Shown here: positions 17,541 to 25,061 of the stretch, one piece after another
Position numbering within the stretch: the first letter of the stretch is position 1
Layout of the letters: the number at the start of each line of letters is the position of its first letter
Origin: JABAQJ01 sp046327745
GTDB taxonomy: Bacteria; Gemmatimonadota; Gemmatimonadetes; Gemmatimonadales; Gemmatimonadaceae
NCBI GenBank assembly: GCA_046327745.1
Contig: JAXLXV010000007.1
Span: 620,001 to 684,000 of the forward strand
Length of the DNA: 64,000 bases
Direction: 5' to 3'
The notes under the pieces: generated by a model
Told to the model about the DNA's origin: nothing
What the model saw: only the letters and a program-made list of their open reading frames with translations
Databases searched by the model: none
Made by a program: the position numbers and the translations under genes

Positions 17541-18584
17541 CTAGGCAGCCTTGCGGAGCGCAAGACCAATGGGGAGCATCAACAGGGGAGCCACTTCGTC
17601 GGTCACGAGACCGTCCAGCGCGCCTTCGCGCACACGGATGTTGGCGAGTGGATTCGCCTGCTCGACCGTCAGTCGCAACCGGCGACCGAGGGCTTCGGCG
17701 AGTCCCGGCACGCGCGCACCGCCGCCCGACAAGTACACGGCGCGCAGCTGGCTGCCGGATCGCGTCGACGACGCCAGGAAAGCGGCCGCGCGTTCGACAC
17801 CAACGGCGATCTCCTCCCCTCGTCCCTCGATGATCGCATCCAGGTGCGGCGAGCGATCGTAGCCCTGAAGCAATGCGTCGGCCTCGTCCGCACCCAGACC
17901 GCGCTCGCGCTGCAGGTCTTCGCGGAAGCGGCGCGTCCCGACGGTGATATCTCGCGTCAGGATCGGTACGCCTTCGTCCAGGATGTTGATGTTCGTGACT
18001 TCGTGCCCGATGTTGATCAACCCGACCACGCCGTTCATGGCATCGGGGTGATTCACTTCAAAGGCGTTGTGCAGTGCGAAGGCGTCCACGTCGACGACCG
18101 CCGGGTTCAACCCAGCATCCGTCAACAGGCGCATCTTGGATTCAATCAACTCGCGCTTGGCGGCGACCAGCAGCACGCTCATCTCCATGCCGTCGCCATC
18201 GGGATCGAGGATCTGGAAGTCCAGCTCCACTGACTCCATGTCGAAGGGCACGTGCTGTTCGGCTTCCCAGCGCATGAGTTCGCGCGCCTGCTGTTCCTTG
18301 ACGCGTTCGATCTGGATCTTCTTGATGATGACGTCGCGTCCGCCAACGGCGGTCACGACATCTTTGCTCTTGACCCCGGCCTGTTCGAGGGCGGCGCGAA
18401 TGGCGTCGGTCACGATCCCTGGGTCCATCACTTCTCCCTCGACGATCGCGTCGGCGAGGAGCGGGGTGATGATCACCTTCGCGAGCTCGGGCTCGCCGCG
18501 ACCGTGATCAACTACGGCCACCTTGATCAGTCCCGAGCCGATGTCGAGGCCGATCGTTGTCTTCTTGCGACCGAAGAGCGCCAT
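17541..18584 (-). CDS. pilM: PilM, actin-like cytoplasmic pilus protein
   Basis: Actin-like ATP-binding protein that links PilN to the pilus motors. The 347 residues start MALFGRKKTTIGLDIGSGLI, giving the phosphate-1 loop of the actin fold, with LINIGHEVTNINILDEGVP and VYLSGGGARVPGLAEALGRR as the phosphate-2 and adenosine motifs. Longer in-frame starts exist, but the ATG at 18582-18584 has AGG six bases upstream and gives the family N-terminus. It is the first gene of pilMNOPQ. A 394-base stretch without a gene separates it from the minor pilin genes upstream, so it probably has its own promoter there. Confidence 0.94.
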   Translation of the reverse strand: MALFGRKKTTIGLDIGSGLIKVAVVDHGRGEPELAKVIITPLLADAIVEGEVMDPGIVTDAIRAALEQAGVKSKDVVTAVGGRDVIIKKIQIERVKEQQARELMRWEAEQHVPFDMESVELDFQILDPDGDGMEMSVLLVAAKRELIESKMRLLTDAGLNPAVVDVDAFALHNAFEVNHPDAMNGVVGLINIGHEVTNINILDEGVPILTRDITVGTRRFREDLQRERGLGADEADALLQGYDRSPHLDAIIEGRGEEIAVGVERAAAFLASSTRSGSQLRAVYLSGGGARVPGLAEALGRRLRLTVEQANPLANIRVREGALDGLVTDEVAPLLMLPIGLALRKAA

Positions 18585-18978
18585 ATGCATCCTGAGCTGT
18601 GCGGTGATGTTCGGGTTCGTCCCTCGACCATGAGTGGCCGAGTCGTTTCTGTTTCCTGAACCGACGAGCCGAGTTGCAGCCGTGTCGGGTTGTAACTGAC
18701 GATATCGACGCGCGCGGGAGAGCATTGCGTCCAACCCCTCTCACTTCTCCCGGAAACGTCTCCGGCGCCCCGCTAGTGGACACTTTGTCCCGGGTACCGG
18801 ACTTTTCTGCCAATCACACGACCAGAGCAAAGCCTTGGTAACAGCAGGCTGCGTCGTTCCTTGCATTTTTCACAGGGGCGTGAGCCGAGTCACCTCACCC
18901 GGGTGACCGTGTGACGCGACGCTGGCTCAGTCGTCTGAGAGCATCGGCATGGGGCGCGAAGAGTTCACCCGTCCCTTC
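18585..18978. promoter_or_regulatory. Gene-free stretch upstream of pilM with a 12-bp palindrome
   Basis: No gene that I can support lies in these 394 bases between the PilX-like gene and pilM. The main visible element is the perfect palindrome TCACCCGGGTGA at 18895-18906, flanked by GTCAC on one side and GTGAC on the other, about 310 bases before the pilM start. A repressor or activator site is possible. I found no convincing -35/-10 pair and no sigma-54 element with GG-N10-GC spacing. Confidence 0.4.
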
Positions 18979-20274
18979 TTACCGATATAGAGGATTCCAA
19001 CTCCTCGACGTCACACGCCGCAGCGGCGCCGAGCCTTCGACCGCCCGCGACTCCGCGCAGCTCGATCGCTCGACCAGTCCACCAGTCGCCAAGTCTGGGT
19101 GACGACCATCCGATACGTCGCGATCCTGCGCCAGCACTCGACCAAAAACGTGCGCGCCGCCGATCGCACTACGCACATCGTCGCGTGACACGATTACGCC
19201 GGCGAATGTGGCGCCTGATTCCAGGGTCACGTCCCCTTCCGCCAGCAGGATGCCTTGTCCCGACCCGCCGTGCATGGTCACGTCACCGGCCGCATAGATG
19301 ACGGGGAAGTAGTCGGCACATACCGTGGCCCGGGTCAGGTCGCCCCAGTTTGAGCTGACCGTGCGATCGCAGCGCGCGCCGGTCGTCACCGGTAACGGAG
19401 TCACCACCACGCCGGCGCTCAAGCGCACCGTGGCGCGTGCGGCCAGTGTACTCCAGGTCTCAGCCCCAAAGATCGTGTAGCGGGCGGAGTCGGACGCGGT
19501 GGTGTCTGTCAGGCGAGCGGGCTGTCCGACCACCCCGACTCCTGCAGGCGCGCCGCATGTTCCGTCGCACACGCGCGTGCTGTCCGGCGACGCGGTGGCC
19601 GCCTGCGCGGGGTGCAGGGTGCAGGCCAGACCGCTGCCGCCCCAGCCGGGTGGGATGGCGTCAAAACCACTGACCATCGCGCCGGTATGCACCCATACCG
19701 AATCGCCCACGGTGACTGTGGCGCTGGTATCAAAGTCCGGCCTCGACAGCCGCAACAACAGGGACGTCCGTCGTTCGGTCTCGCCGTCCAGGCCTTCACC
19801 CAGCGTGAGGAAGGTGCTGCTGGTAAGCCGCTGCATGCGCCAGGTGGCCGTGGCGCCCCCCGCGAGGACGCGCGACGCTGGCCCTTGCGTGGCGGCAATC
19901 GGCATCGTTAACGCATCACCCGGTATCCAGGACTCGAGTGGCGCCGTGGAGGCGTACTCGGCGGCCTCCATGGCGCGCACCGCCGAAGCACCCACGATCG
20001 AGGCGCGGAACTCGCGCATGGTGATGGTCCAGGCCATGGCGATGAATGCCGAGACCAGCACCACGGCGATAAGCGCGGCGAACAATGCGAAGCCGCTGGG
20101 ACCCTGGGCACTAGTCGACGCGTTCGGCACTCCGCTGTGTGGGTGCATCCGAGTCATCGTGTGCCCGCGCGCCCGTGACGCTCGAGCCGCCATCACGGAA
20201 ATCACTGCGGCGCGAACCCCATCCATCGTGTGCTGGCGTCGCGGGTGCTCCGCCGACTTGCGTTGCGTTCTCAT
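18979..20274 (-). CDS. PilX/GspK-like minor pilin
   Basis: A 431-residue protein with a prepilin-like membrane helix placed after an unusually long leader: PSGFALFAALIAVVLVSAFI begins near residue 63. The residue at position 5 after the cleavage glycine is Ala, not Glu, as in tip pseudopilins of the GspK type. The C-terminal half holds beta-solenoid-like repeats (YAAGDVTMHGGSGQGILLAE, GDVTLESGATFAGVIVSR) seen in PilX-like proteins. The ATG at 20272-20274 overlaps the PilW-like stop as ATGA; the open frame extends further upstream but that part is a shadow. Likely caps or primes the pilus with the PilV- and PilW-like partners. Confidence 0.8.
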   Translation of the reverse strand: MRTQRKSAEHPRRQHTMDGVRAAVISVMAARASRARGHTMTRMHPHSGVPNASTSAQGPSGFALFAALIAVVLVSAFIAMAWTITMREFRASIVGASAVRAMEAAEYASTAPLESWIPGDALTMPIAATQGPASRVLAGGATATWRMQRLTSSTFLTLGEGLDGETERRTSLLLRLSRPDFDTSATVTVGDSVWVHTGAMVSGFDAIPPGWGGSGLACTLHPAQAATASPDSTRVCDGTCGAPAGVGVVGQPARLTDTTASDSARYTIFGAETWSTLAARATVRLSAGVVVTPLPVTTGARCDRTVSSNWGDLTRATVCADYFPVIYAAGDVTMHGGSGQGILLAEGDVTLESGATFAGVIVSRDDVRSAIGGAHVFGRVLAQDRDVSDGRHPDLATGGLVERSSCAESRAVEGSAPLRRVTSRSWNPLYR

Positions 20275-21212
20275 TGGCGATTCCTCAGCGAAACACGGGC
20301 ATTGAGCGAGTCGGCAAGGGACACCAGGGATGGGCCGATCCCAAGCCGGGCGGTCTGGACTTGGGTGCGCAACATCACTTCGATCTGCGAGGCGGCACCG
20401 GTGACCGTCGGCCCAATGAGCAGGGCGCCGGTGGAGTCGCGACCGCGATAGGCGATGCCCGACGGGCGTGGATTTGCACCGTAGGGACGATACGCCCCCG
20501 AAACGGGTTGGATGATGTTCCAGGCGCCTAACGAAGCATTCCAATCGCTCCATCCGAGCCACCAATCGGCGGTCGAGGCGCGGTAGAGGGCAAGTCGAGC
20601 CGGACGAGTGATGCGTACCGTCGCCCCGGTCAAAGCCCCGGGCGGCGGGCTAACGGCCAGGCGAACGCGATAGCCCGCCTTGCCGGCGTCGAGCACCGGA
20701 TGAAGGTAGGCGGAACCCGCGCACAATCCGGAGATGCGGGACGTGCTCGAGATCGACAGCGTGACCCATCGGTCGTCGGACGCCCCAGGGAGCTGGCCCT
20801 CATCGAACAGGTGCAATTCGTCGCCCGCTTGCACGGCGGATGTTCCCCATCCGAAGCGCATCCCCGACGCGGCGGAGTCGGGGAGAAGATCGAGCCAAGG
20901 ATTCGGTGCACCGCCCCCACAGACCACACCACTCGCTACTGCGCCTCTGTACCATAGTGCGGAATCCGCCACCAGCAGTAAGTCGCCGCTGACCGGCGAG
21001 ATGGGTCGCAATTCCGTCGCGATGACGTCGTTGCCTTGCCACAGGGCCGACCTAGACTCGGTGCGATCGGCGAGCGCCGTAAGGGACCGTCCGTTCGATC
21101 GCAACTGTGCCAGAACCATCGAGCCAAAGACCGCGAACAGAGCCATCGCGACCACCAGCTCCACCAGTGACGTTCCCGCGCGTTGTCGCCGAGTGGCTGC
21201 CGTCACTCGCAT
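20271..21212 (-). CDS. PilW/GspJ-like minor pilin
   Basis: A 313-residue prepilin-like protein. The leader MRVTAATRRQRAG precedes TSLVELVVAMALFAVFGSM, so cleavage by PilD is expected after Gly13, and Glu at position 5 is present. The long C-terminal domain is typical of PilW/GspJ, larger than a major pilin. It overlaps the PilV-like gene by ten bases and the PilX-like gene by ATGA, which gives the usual V-W-X order of the minor-pilin priming complex. A FimT/GspH-like gene is not seen next to it. Confidence 0.85.
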   Translation of the reverse strand: MRVTAATRRQRAGTSLVELVVAMALFAVFGSMVLAQLRSNGRSLTALADRTESRSALWQGNDVIATELRPISPVSGDLLLVADSALWYRGAVASGVVCGGGAPNPWLDLLPDSAASGMRFGWGTSAVQAGDELHLFDEGQLPGASDDRWVTLSISSTSRISGLCAGSAYLHPVLDAGKAGYRVRLAVSPPPGALTGATVRITRPARLALYRASTADWWLGWSDWNASLGAWNIIQPVSGAYRPYGANPRPSGIAYRGRDSTGALLIGPTVTGAASQIEVMLRTQVQTARLGIGPSLVSLADSLNARVSLRNRQ

Positions 21213-21571
21213 GGGATCGCGCCCTCCACTTGAAACGTGTGGACGGTACGGTCGGTGAACGTGGTGGTCACGCGCACGGTGCGCGACGACGTGCCGGCGG
21301 CAACGCTCCAGGTGGTCTGTGTACCGGGACTGTTGCTGCTGCCGGGAGCAATGCCATGACAGGGCACGGCTCGTAACGAGTCCATCAGCGACGCAGTGGC
21401 GCTGGCGGCGACATACCGGGTCATGGCCGCTTGGCCGAGGGCCAGCAGACGGCCACCTACCGCCGCGAGGCTCAGTACGGCGATGACCAGAACGGTCAGT
21501 GCAACGATCAGTTCAGCGAGGGCGAAGCCGGCGCGGGGCGCTCGGCGCAGGAAGAGAGGGCGACACGTCAT
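21203..21571 (-). CDS. PilV/GspI-like minor pilin
   Basis: A 122-residue prepilin. The leader MTCRPLFLRRAPRAG is followed by FALAELIVALTVLVIAVLSL, with Glu5 conserved, then a short globular part containing two Cys (in AVPCHG and AIPCE). Size and order match PilV/GspI. It starts the minor-pilin unit V-W-X on the minus strand, 88 bases after the stop of the kinase gene. Confidence 0.85.
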   Translation of the reverse strand: MTCRPLFLRRAPRAGFALAELIVALTVLVIAVLSLAAVGGRLLALGQAAMTRYVAASATASLMDSLRAVPCHGIAPGSSNSPGTQTTWSVAAGTSSRTVRVTTTFTDRTVHTFQVEGAIPCE

Positions 21572-21659
21572 GCCGCATGGTGCGACGTGACGGGCACTCG
21601 TGCCTCACCATTCCGTTGCCAACCGGCGCGAACGATTGCCGTCGCCGGCCGCCCTGCCC

Positions 21660-22883
21660 TTACACTCGGCTGGGGCTCGCCAGTGACGAGGGCTTGTTCT
21701 CTTCGACAGTACCGCCGACGGCCACGGGAAACAGGATGTGGAAGCCGGCACCGCCTTCGCGCGCCTTGTCCACCCACATCGTGCCGTGCAGGCTCTCTAC
21801 GATATTCGCGACCACCGCCAGGCCAAGGCCGGTGCCTTCGCCCGGAGCCTTGGTGGTGAAGAACGGCTCAAACACGCGGTCCCAGTCTTCGCGCGGAATC
21901 CCGCGTCCAGAATCCGCGACGACGATGCTCACGATCTCTGCCGGCGGGCGCACGCGGTGCAGCCATTCGCGCACTCGCGGTGCTTCGCGGCGCGGGCGAA
22001 TGGTGAGCGGCGGGTCGCTGGAGCGTCGAACCACGCCTTCTTCCAGCTTGGCCCGCGCCATTCGATGGGTGGCGATAACGATCTTGCCGTCTGGAGGTGT
22101 GGCGTCCACAGCGTTCAGCAGCAGGTTCACGAACAGCTGCTCCAGATCGTGCTTGTTTCCGTGAATGACCGGTTCAGAAGGATCCAGCAGCAACATCCCG
22201 CGTTGGCGTCGCAGGACCCCTTGTTCGGTGATCAGGCGCATCGCGGCGCGCGCTGTCTCATTTACGTCGACGCGCAGGGGGACGATGTCGCGTGGCTTCG
22301 CCAGATCAACCAGCCCCGACGCAATGCGGCCAGCGCGGGCGATCTCGTGCTCCATGCGGTCGATCAAGATCCGACGTTCAGCCGGCGTCCCGTCGCGAGC
22401 GCGCATGATCTCCACGGAGCTCGTGAGCGCCGTAAGGGGGTTGCCGATTTCATGGGCAATGCCGGCGGCCAAGCGGCCCGCCTCGGCGAGTTTCTCCAGG
22501 TTCCGGCGATGATACCGTTCGGCGCGCAGCTCTCGCGCCAGACGGTTCACGGCTAGCGCGATATCTCGGAGTTCATCGGGGCCCGCCTCGGTGGCAGGCT
22601 GCGATAAGTCGCCGGCGGCCGCCGCGCGCGCCGCACGGGCGAGTTCTTCGATCGGAATCGAAACGCCGCGCCGCATCTTGAACGCTACGCCGCCAGACAG
22701 GATGCCGACAGCTACAACTAGCAGGATGCTGAGCCAGAGCGTGGGCAGACCAGATCCGCTCACCCCCGCGAGGAAGACGAGGGCCCCGAGCGAGATGGCA
22801 AGGACGACCGCGACGAGGGCGGCGAGTGCCCAGTGCAGGTCGCGAGCGATACCGGTGGCGGGAGATGAAGAATTGGAGGCCAT
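21660..22883 (-). CDS. Membrane histidine kinase with HAMP domain, inside the pilus cluster
   Basis: A 407-residue sensor kinase. Two membrane helices (about 17-40 and 46-68) flank only a few residues, so there is almost no periplasmic sensor. A HAMP domain follows (RRGVSIPIEELARAARAAAA), then HisKA with AGIAHEIGNPLTALTSS (phospho-His) and HATPase with NLLLNAVDATP, DSGRGIP and GEGTGLGLAV. A 30-40 residue Arg-rich insertion (PRREAPRVREWLHRVR) sits between the N and G1 boxes. There is no response regulator gene beside it; the NtrC-like regulator at 28263-29639 is a possible partner but already has its own kinase. The ATG at 22881-22883 lies nine bases after the hairpin that follows pilin gene 1. 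Confidence 0.9.
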   Translation of the reverse strand: MASNSSSPATGIARDLHWALAALVAVVLAISLGALVFLAGVSGSGLPTLWLSILLVVAVGILSGGVAFKMRRGVSIPIEELARAARAAAAGDLSQPATEAGPDELRDIALAVNRLARELRAERYHRRNLEKLAEAGRLAAGIAHEIGNPLTALTSSVEIMRARDGTPAERRILIDRMEHEIARAGRIASGLVDLAKPRDIVPLRVDVNETARAAMRLITEQGVLRRQRGMLLLDPSEPVIHGNKHDLEQLFVNLLLNAVDATPPDGKIVIATHRMARAKLEEGVVRRSSDPPLTIRPRREAPRVREWLHRVRPPAEIVSIVVADSGRGIPREDWDRVFEPFFTTKAPGEGTGLGLAVVANIVESLHGTMWVDKAREGGAGFHILFPVAVGGTVEENKPSSLASPSRV

Positions 22884-22891
22884 AAATGTCC

Positions 22892-22924
22892 GAAGGGCGA
22901 TGGTCGGTGAGACCATCGCCCTTC
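22892..22924. terminator. Hairpin terminator between pilin gene 1 and the kinase gene
   Basis: Perfect 14-bp stem GAAGGGCGATGGTC (22892-22905) and GACCATCGCCCTTC (22911-22924) with a 5-base loop. It lies 33 bases after the pilin stop and ends nine bases before the kinase start. It probably ends most pilin transcripts and lets a fraction read into the kinase. Only a short T-rich stretch follows on the minus strand. Confidence 0.8.
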
Positions 22925-22957
22925 TTGGACGTTCAACTGTGCGCTGAGGTTACGCGC

Positions 22958-23365
22958 TTAGTTGCACTTCGGTTCGGCTTCAACCGTCGCCGGGGAAACC
23001 GCCGCGACACCGACGAAGATCGCGCAGGTCTTGGTGGTCGCGCTGTGCGCCGAGGTGGCGCTCCAGCCCGTGCCGGCCGAAGCCGTCGTCGTCACCGTCA
23101 CGCCAGCCGACGGAACGAACCCGTTCACCGACGCCGTACCACCGGAGTTGTTCGAAGCGGTACCGGACACGTACACCTGGTAGTCCGCGAAGTACGACTC
23201 CTGCGTGGTGGCCATGTTGCGAAGGTCCGACTTCATCGAGGCGAGGTACGCCTTTTCCTTCGTGTTGGCGAACTTCGGGATCGCGATCGCGGCCAAGATA
23301 CCGATGATGACCACGACGATCAGGAGTTCGATCAGGGTGAAGCCCTTGCGAGTCATGTTACGCAT
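22958..23365 (-). CDS. pilA: Type IV major pilin, copy 1
   Basis: A 135-residue prepilin: leader MRNMTRKG, cleavage before Phe9, then TLIELLIVVVIIGILAAIA with Glu5 of the mature protein, the standard assembly helix. The globular part is rich in Ser, Thr, Gly and Ala (about 20 of 48 residues from VSGTASNNSGG onward are Ser or Thr) and ends with two Cys (KTCAIF and PKCN) that can form the C-terminal loop. The protein is identical, residue for residue, to the copy at 23506-23913, though the DNA differs at about 43 sites. GGAGACA lies before the ATG in both. A hairpin follows. No separate promoter was identified in the 140 bases between the copies. Confidence 0.95.
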   Translation of the reverse strand: MRNMTRKGFTLIELLIVVVIIGILAAIAIPKFANTKEKAYLASMKSDLRNMATTQESYFADYQVYVSGTASNNSGGTASVNGFVPSAGVTVTTTASAGTGWSATSAHSATTKTCAIFVGVAAVSPATVEAEPKCN

Positions 23366-23505
23366 GTTGTTGTCTCCGACTGCTCGTTAAGAAGGTGGAT
23401 TGTTACGGGCCTACTCGGGTACTGCGGTGGTGGCCCGAGGACGTTGACAACTCGATCGCACCTGCATAACGAGTGGTCGCTGCCTTGGACTCGCCGGGAA
23501 ATCGC

Positions 23506-23913
23506 TTAGTTACACTTGGGTTCTGCTTCAACCGTGGCCGGGCTAACCGCTGCCACACCGACGAAGATCGCGCAGGTCTTGGTGGTCGCGCTGTGCGCCG
23601 ACGTCGCGCTCCATCCGGTACCGGCCGACGCGGTCGTCGTCACGGTCACACCAGCTGACGGAACAAAGCCGTTCACCGACGCCGTACCACCGGAGTTGTT
23701 GGACGCGGTTCCGGACACATAGACCTGGTAATCCGCGAAGTACGATTCCTGGGTGGTGGCCATATTGCGAAGGTCCGACTTCATCGACGCGAGGTAGGCC
23801 TTCTCCTTCGTGTTCGCGAACTTCGGAATCGCGATCGCCGCGAGAATACCGATGATGACGACGACGATGAGGAGTTCGATCAGGGTAAAGCCCTTTCGTG
23901 TCATGTTGCGCAT
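23506..23913 (-). CDS. pilA: Type IV major pilin, copy 2 (same protein as copy 1)
   Basis: Prepilin of 135 residues with leader MRNMTRKG and mature start FTLIELLIVVVIIGILAAIA. All 135 residues equal those of copy 1, which lies 140 bases downstream, while about 43 of 405 bases differ, all silent. They include a Ser codon that is TCC in one copy and AGC in the other. The open frame continues far upstream, but the ATG at 23911-23913 with GGAGACA before it gives the exact pilin start. A candidate sigma-54 promoter lies about 70 bases upstream, beyond which a terminator closes the glycosyltransferase operon. So this copy is likely the promoter-proximal gene of a two-pilin transcript. Confidence 0.95.
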   Translation of the reverse strand: MRNMTRKGFTLIELLIVVVIIGILAAIAIPKFANTKEKAYLASMKSDLRNMATTQESYFADYQVYVSGTASNNSGGTASVNGFVPSAGVTVTTTASAGTGWSATSAHSATTKTCAIFVGVAAVSPATVEAEPKCN

Positions 23914-23982
23914 TGTGCTGTCTCCGTAGCCGTGGAGGTCGAGATCGTACGAGTGAAGGTCAGGGGACTCGGGGAGGACTAA

Positions 23983-23998
23983 GGCAACGAGCGGACCA
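23983..23998 (-). promoter_or_regulatory. Candidate sigma-54 (-24/-12) promoter of the pilin genes
   Basis: On the minus strand the sequence is TGGTCCGCTCGTTGCC: GG and GC are separated by exactly ten bases and the -12 half TTGC is perfect; the -24 half TGGTCC matches TGGCAC in four of six positions. Transcription would start about 60 bases before pilin copy 2. The adjacent upstream operon encodes an NtrC-family activator and a PilS-like kinase, and PilR-driven sigma-54 control of pilA is known in other bacteria. The region 23914-24210 holds no gene that I can support. Confidence 0.55.
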
Positions 23999-24210
23999 CA
24001 CGTTGGACTAACCGTCGAAGTGCTTCGCTCACAACGACTTCGCCGCTGCTTTCGAACTGCGGGCGTCCTCAAAATCCGAGAGTGATTTGCGCCCTGTCTT
24101 GCAGTCTGCCACAGGTTCGAAGCGTGTCCTTCTCCCATCCCATCCGGTCGATCCGGCACGCTATTCCGCCGCGAGACGTAATCGCCTGACGAACAATCCC
24201 ATGACGCAAG

Positions 24211-24237
24211 AACGGGCCGAGCGTAACGCTCGGCCCG
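24211..24237. terminator. Terminator closing the PilSR-glycosyltransferase operon
   Basis: ACGGGCCGAGCGT (24211-24223) and ACGCTCGGCCCGT (24225-24237) form an almost perfect hairpin with a very small loop, 20 bases after the GT2 stop. On the minus strand it is followed by TCTTGCG. It separates this operon from the pilin genes, so the pilins need their own promoter. Confidence 0.85.
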
Positions 24238-24257
24238 TCCATGCTTTACGAGTGGAG

Positions 24258-25061
24258 TTACTTCGTGCGGGGGGTCACAGGAGGGAACATGTTGTACCTC
24301 ACGATGTGCCAGAAGGCGGCGACGCCATCCTTCCACCCGATCTTCTTTCCCTCGGCGTACGTCCGCCCGGAGTACGAGATCGGCACTTCGTAGATACGCA
24401 CGTTCGCCTGCGCCAAGCGAGCCGTCACCTCCGGCTCGAAGCCAAACCGATCGGACGTAAGCACCAACCCGCGGGCGATGTCGCCACGAATCGCCTTATA
24501 GCAGGTCTCCATATCCGTCAGGTTCAAGTTTGTGAACATGTTGCTGACGGTCGTGAGCAGCCAGTTGCCTATCGAGTGCCAGTAGTAGAGCACGCGGTGC
24601 GACCCGCTGAGAAATCGAGAGCCAAACACGGCGTCGGCCACGCCCAGGATGATTGGCTCCAGAAGCTGCGGCCAATCGGCGGGGTCGTATTCGAGATCGG
24701 CGTCCTGCACGATGACGACGTTGCCGGTACTCGCTTGCATGGCCGTACGAATGGCGGCGCCCTTCCCTTCGTTCTGCGGCTTGTGAATGAGAATGTCGAT
24801 CAGCCCTTCCGCTTTCAGCACATCGAGGATGTCCTTGGTGCCGTCGGTCGAGCAGTCGTTGACGCAAATGACTTCTTTCGTCACCGGGACCGAGTGAACC
24901 TGATCAAGGATCAATCGGATGGTATTTCGCTCGTTATAGACCGGAATCAGGACCGAGAGGCGCACGTCGCCCCGGTCGATAGGGGTGGCACCGCGCATTC
25001 GGGGTACCTGCCCTTCGACCATCTGCGAACCGGTCGGGGTCAGAGAATTGAAGTCGTTCAT
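24258..25061 (-). CDS. GT2 glycosyltransferase, polyprenyl-phosphate mannose/glucose synthase-like
   Basis: A 267-residue protein of the GT-A fold with the DPM1-like pattern: LSVLIPVYNERNTIRLILDQ, VICVNDCSTDGTKD, NEGKGAAIRTAMQASTGNVV, the metal-binding VIVQDADLEYDP and the acceptor block TDMETCYKAIRGD. Such enzymes load a sugar from a nucleotide donor onto a polyprenyl phosphate at the inner face of the membrane. There is no C-terminal membrane segment. The start overlaps the stop of the neighbouring GT-C gene as ATGA. In this setting it plausibly makes the lipid-linked sugar that the two GT-C enzymes use. Sugar identity cannot be told. Confidence 0.85.
   Translation of the reverse strand: MNDFNSLTPTGSQMVEGQVPRMRGATPIDRGDVRLSVLIPVYNERNTIRLILDQVHSVPVTKEVICVNDCSTDGTKDILDVLKAEGLIDILIHKPQNEGKGAAIRTAMQASTGNVVIVQDADLEYDPADWPQLLEPIILGVADAVFGSRFLSGSHRVLYYWHSIGNWLLTTVSNMFTNLNLTDMETCYKAIRGDIARGLVLTSDRFGFEPEVTARLAQANVRIYEVPISYSGRTYAEGKKIGWKDGVAAFWHIVRYNMFPPVTPRTK

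Larger units (their letters stand above)
22958..23913 (-). repeat. Tandem duplication of the pilin gene
   Basis: Two 408-base units at 22958-23365 and 23506-23913 in the same direction, about 89 percent alike in DNA by my hand alignment and identical in protein. The 140-base spacer and the upstream flanks do not resemble each other beyond the ribosome-binding region. Confidence 0.95.

Noticed and set aside
20275..20565. Extension of the PilX-like protein by 97 residues
   Set aside because: It overlaps the PilW-like gene in another frame and is Arg/His-rich; the ATGA overlap marks the true start.
23366..23505. Search for a sigma-54 promoter before pilin copy 1
   Set aside because: The best match (near GGGCCACCACCGCAG) has wrong GG-GC spacing, so I did not annotate it.
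22958..23913. Idea that the pilin pair is an assembly duplicate
   Set aside because: About 43 base differences and unlike flanks rule out a simple duplicate of reads.
23914..24336. N-terminal extension of pilin copy 2 by about 140 residues
   Set aside because: The prepilin leader and ribosome site fix the start at 23913; the extension crosses a terminator and a promoter element.
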